Shown here: positions 62,895 through 64,000 of the stretch, piece after piece
Position numbering within the stretch: the first letter of the stretch is position 1
How the letters are laid out: the number at the start of each line of letters is the position of its first letter
Source of the DNA: an uncultured Peptostreptococcaceae bacterium
GTDB lineage: Bacteria; Bacillota; Clostridia; Peptostreptococcales; Anaerovoracaceae
Reading direction: 5' to 3'
Length of the DNA stretch: 64,000 bases
NCBI GenBank assembly: GCA_910588185.1
Contig: CAJUQR010000005.1
Location: 1 to 64,000 of the forward strand
Program-made: the position numbers and the translations under genes
The notes under the pieces: model-generated
What the model was told of the DNA's origin: nothing
The model's input: the letters and a program-made list of their open reading frames with translations, nothing else
The model's database searches: none

Positions 62895-63170
62895 TGACCT
62901 AACCCGATTTTCGAAGAAAATCGCTGGTAGGTCAAACGCCAGGCTTTCCCAAGAGTACGAAAGTGCGATTGGCGAGAAAGCTACGGCGCGGTAGGAATTT
63001 TGAGTTTGAGAAAGGCCAAATAAGCATCAAAATTCCGTTTGCGCAAGCAAGACCATCTGCGCAAACAATCAAGACCATCTGCGCAAACAATAAAGAAATT
63101 TTTAAATTTGATAAACATATGTGGCATTTGATTATGCAAATGTTTTGCGCCACGGCGGGGCAGATGTCCC
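62895..63170. repeat. Palindrome-rich insert between T-box and ileS
   Basis: About 275 bases with no credible gene: an imperfect palindrome beginning TGACCTA and ending TAGGTCA (62895-62934), a hairpin CGCCA..CTTTC/GAAAG..TGGCG (62937-62974), GGAATTTTGA/TCAAAATTCC (62994-63036), and a perfect 22-base tandem repeat (63048-63069 and 63070-63091). It is richer in GC than its flanks and looks like a small inserted repeat element (MITE-like); copies elsewhere cannot be checked here. Confidence 0.5.
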
Positions 63171-63195
63171 GGGTAAAGAGAGGAGACAAAATTAT

Positions 63196-64000
63196 ATGTT
63201 TAAGAAACTGTCAGAAAAACCTGTTGCAGAAGTGCAGAACGAACAGGTAGCAAAATGGAAAGAAGAAGATCTTCTGAAACAGTGTGTAGATGCCAGAGAA
63301 GGCAAGACACCTTTTGTGTTCTATGAGGGACCTCCTACTGCCAACGGTAAGCCAGGAATACATCATGTAATGGCAAGAACTCTTAAAGATTCCGTTTGTC
63401 GTTACAAGACTATGCAGGGCTATCAGGTGAACAGAAAAGCAGGATGGGATACCCACGGTCTTCCGGTAGAAATCGAGGTAGAGAAGCAGTTAAACATGTC
63501 TGGCAAACAGGACATTGAAAAATATGGCATTAAAGAGTTTAACCAGAAGTGCCGAGAGTCTGTTTTCACATATACAGGAATGTGGAGAGAAATGTCTGAG
63601 AGAATGGGATACCTTGTAGACCTTGATAATCCTTATGTAACTCTTGAAAACGATTATATAGAAACAGGCTGGTGGATTCTTAAGAAGTTCTTTGATGAAG
63701 GACTGATTTATGAAGGACATAAGATTCTTCCGTACTGCCCGCGCTGCGGAACAGGACTGGCTTCCCATGAAGTAGCACAAGGATATAAGATGGTAAAAGT
63801 AAATACTTTGACCGTTAAGTTTAAGCGTATTGATGCTGAAAATGAATATTTCCTGGCATGGACTACCACACCTTGGACTTTAGCGTCAAACACGGTGCTT
63901 ACCGTCGGTCCTGACATAGACTATGTCAAGGTAGAAATGCTCGAGGGAGATGACAAAGGCAATCTGTTCTATGTTGCAAAAGCTCTCGCCGATAAAGTTC
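63196..64000 (+). CDS. ileS: Isoleucine-tRNA ligase, N-terminal part (partial)
   Basis: The frame runs from ATG 63196, behind AGAGGAGA, off the right edge; 268 residues are visible. It begins FKKLSEKPVAEVQNEQVAKW and carries FYEGPPTANGKPGIHHVMART (HxGH-type motif as PGIHH, about residues 50-58), GWDTHGLPVEIEVEK, a zinc-type CPRCGTGLASHE (about 180-191) and WTTTPWTLASNT of the editing domain. This is the eukaryote-like (IleS2) arrangement seen in many clostridia; that subtype call is tentative. The T-box upstream confirms the amino acid. Confidence 0.95.
   Translation, partial: MFKKLSEKPVAEVQNEQVAKWKEEDLLKQCVDAREGKTPFVFYEGPPTANGKPGIHHVMARTLKDSVCRYKTMQGYQVNRKAGWDTHGLPVEIEVEKQLNMSGKQDIEKYGIKEFNQKCRESVFTYTGMWREMSERMGYLVDLDNPYVTLENDYIETGWWILKKFFDEGLIYEGHKILPYCPRCGTGLASHEVAQGYKMVKVNTLTVKFKRIDAENEYFLAWTTTPWTLASNTVLTVGPDIDYVKVEMLEGDDKGNLFYVAKALADKV

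Noticed and set aside
63048..63091. CRISPR array
   Set aside because: The two units touch without a spacer and there are only two; no cas genes.
62932..63189. 85-codon minus-strand frame over the same insert
   Set aside because: Its codons mirror the repeats; no ribosome binding site, composition unlike nearby genes.
62963..63250. 95-codon plus-strand frame over the palindromic insert and the ileS start
   Set aside because: It overlaps the ileS ribosome binding site and first codons in another frame, and covers the palindromes and the tandem repeat.

Overview
The window looks like a chromosome segment of a low-GC, Gram-positive, strictly anaerobic bacterium of the class Clostridia. Pointers to this are PolC-type DNA polymerase III, the Firmicutes-type pyrH-frr-uppS-cdsA-dxr-rseP-ispG-polC and rimP-nusA-ylxR-ylxQ-infB-rbfA-nrnA-truB-ribF blocks, a T-box in front of ileS, the MEP isoprenoid route, folate one-carbon genes (fhs end, fchA), the anaerobic (early-cobalt) B12 route, strong AGGAGG ribosome binding sites and frequent GTG/TTG starts. 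Clostridiales family XIII/Anaerovoracaceae is a possible home, but that is a guess. No rRNA, tRNA, CRISPR array or insertion sequence was recognised.

Layout. 1-8.7 kb: one-carbon enzymes, a macrodomain protein coupled to a MATE exporter, a convergent NhaC antiporter and Eis-like acetyltransferase, TrmO, two bacterial PH-domain membrane proteins and RidA. 8.8-10.5 kb: an ABC exporter half-transporter. 10.6-21.6 kb: UMP kinase, ribosome recycling, undecaprenyl-PP and CDP-diacylglycerol synthesis, MEP pathway, site-2 protease and PolC; a decayed gene lies between uppS and cdsA. The PolC lacks the whole 3'-5' exonuclease insert. 21.9-30.2 kb: the rimP-to-ribF translation/RNA operon under a clear sigma-A promoter. 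30.2-48.8 kb: a cobalamin island that separates ribF from its usual neighbours rpsO-pnp (48.8-51.4 kb). It has two operons, each behind its own cobalamin riboswitch with a terminator platform: eleven corrinoid-synthesis genes (cbiB, cobD, cbiD, L, F, G, H, a cbiJ-E-T fusion, cbiA, P, C), then two secreted surface proteins sharing a ~100-residue domain, a lipoprotein receptor, a permease and an ATPase.

51.5-57.3 kb: GntR regulator/APC antiporter pair, a CarD-like regulator, and a zinc-uptake operon (zur-znuA-znuC-znuB) with a palindromic operator. 57.3-60.5 kb: a metallophosphoesterase, then wreckage of a type I restriction-modification locus (hsdM joined head-to-tail by deletion, intact rhuM, an intact nuclease-like unknown, the hsdS first half, the hsdR tail). 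60.6-64 kb: an AGCS sodium/alanine symporter, about 0.55 kb of AT-rich non-coding DNA, a T-box leader, a palindrome-rich insert and the start of ileS.

The most interesting unit is the second riboswitch operon (42.6-48.8 kb). It reads as a complete surface-to-cytoplasm corrinoid capture route for a Gram-positive cell, like an Isd haem relay but under B12 control. Its surface domain carries a conserved HxxxY where NEAT haem domains carry YxxxY. This function is inferred, not shown.
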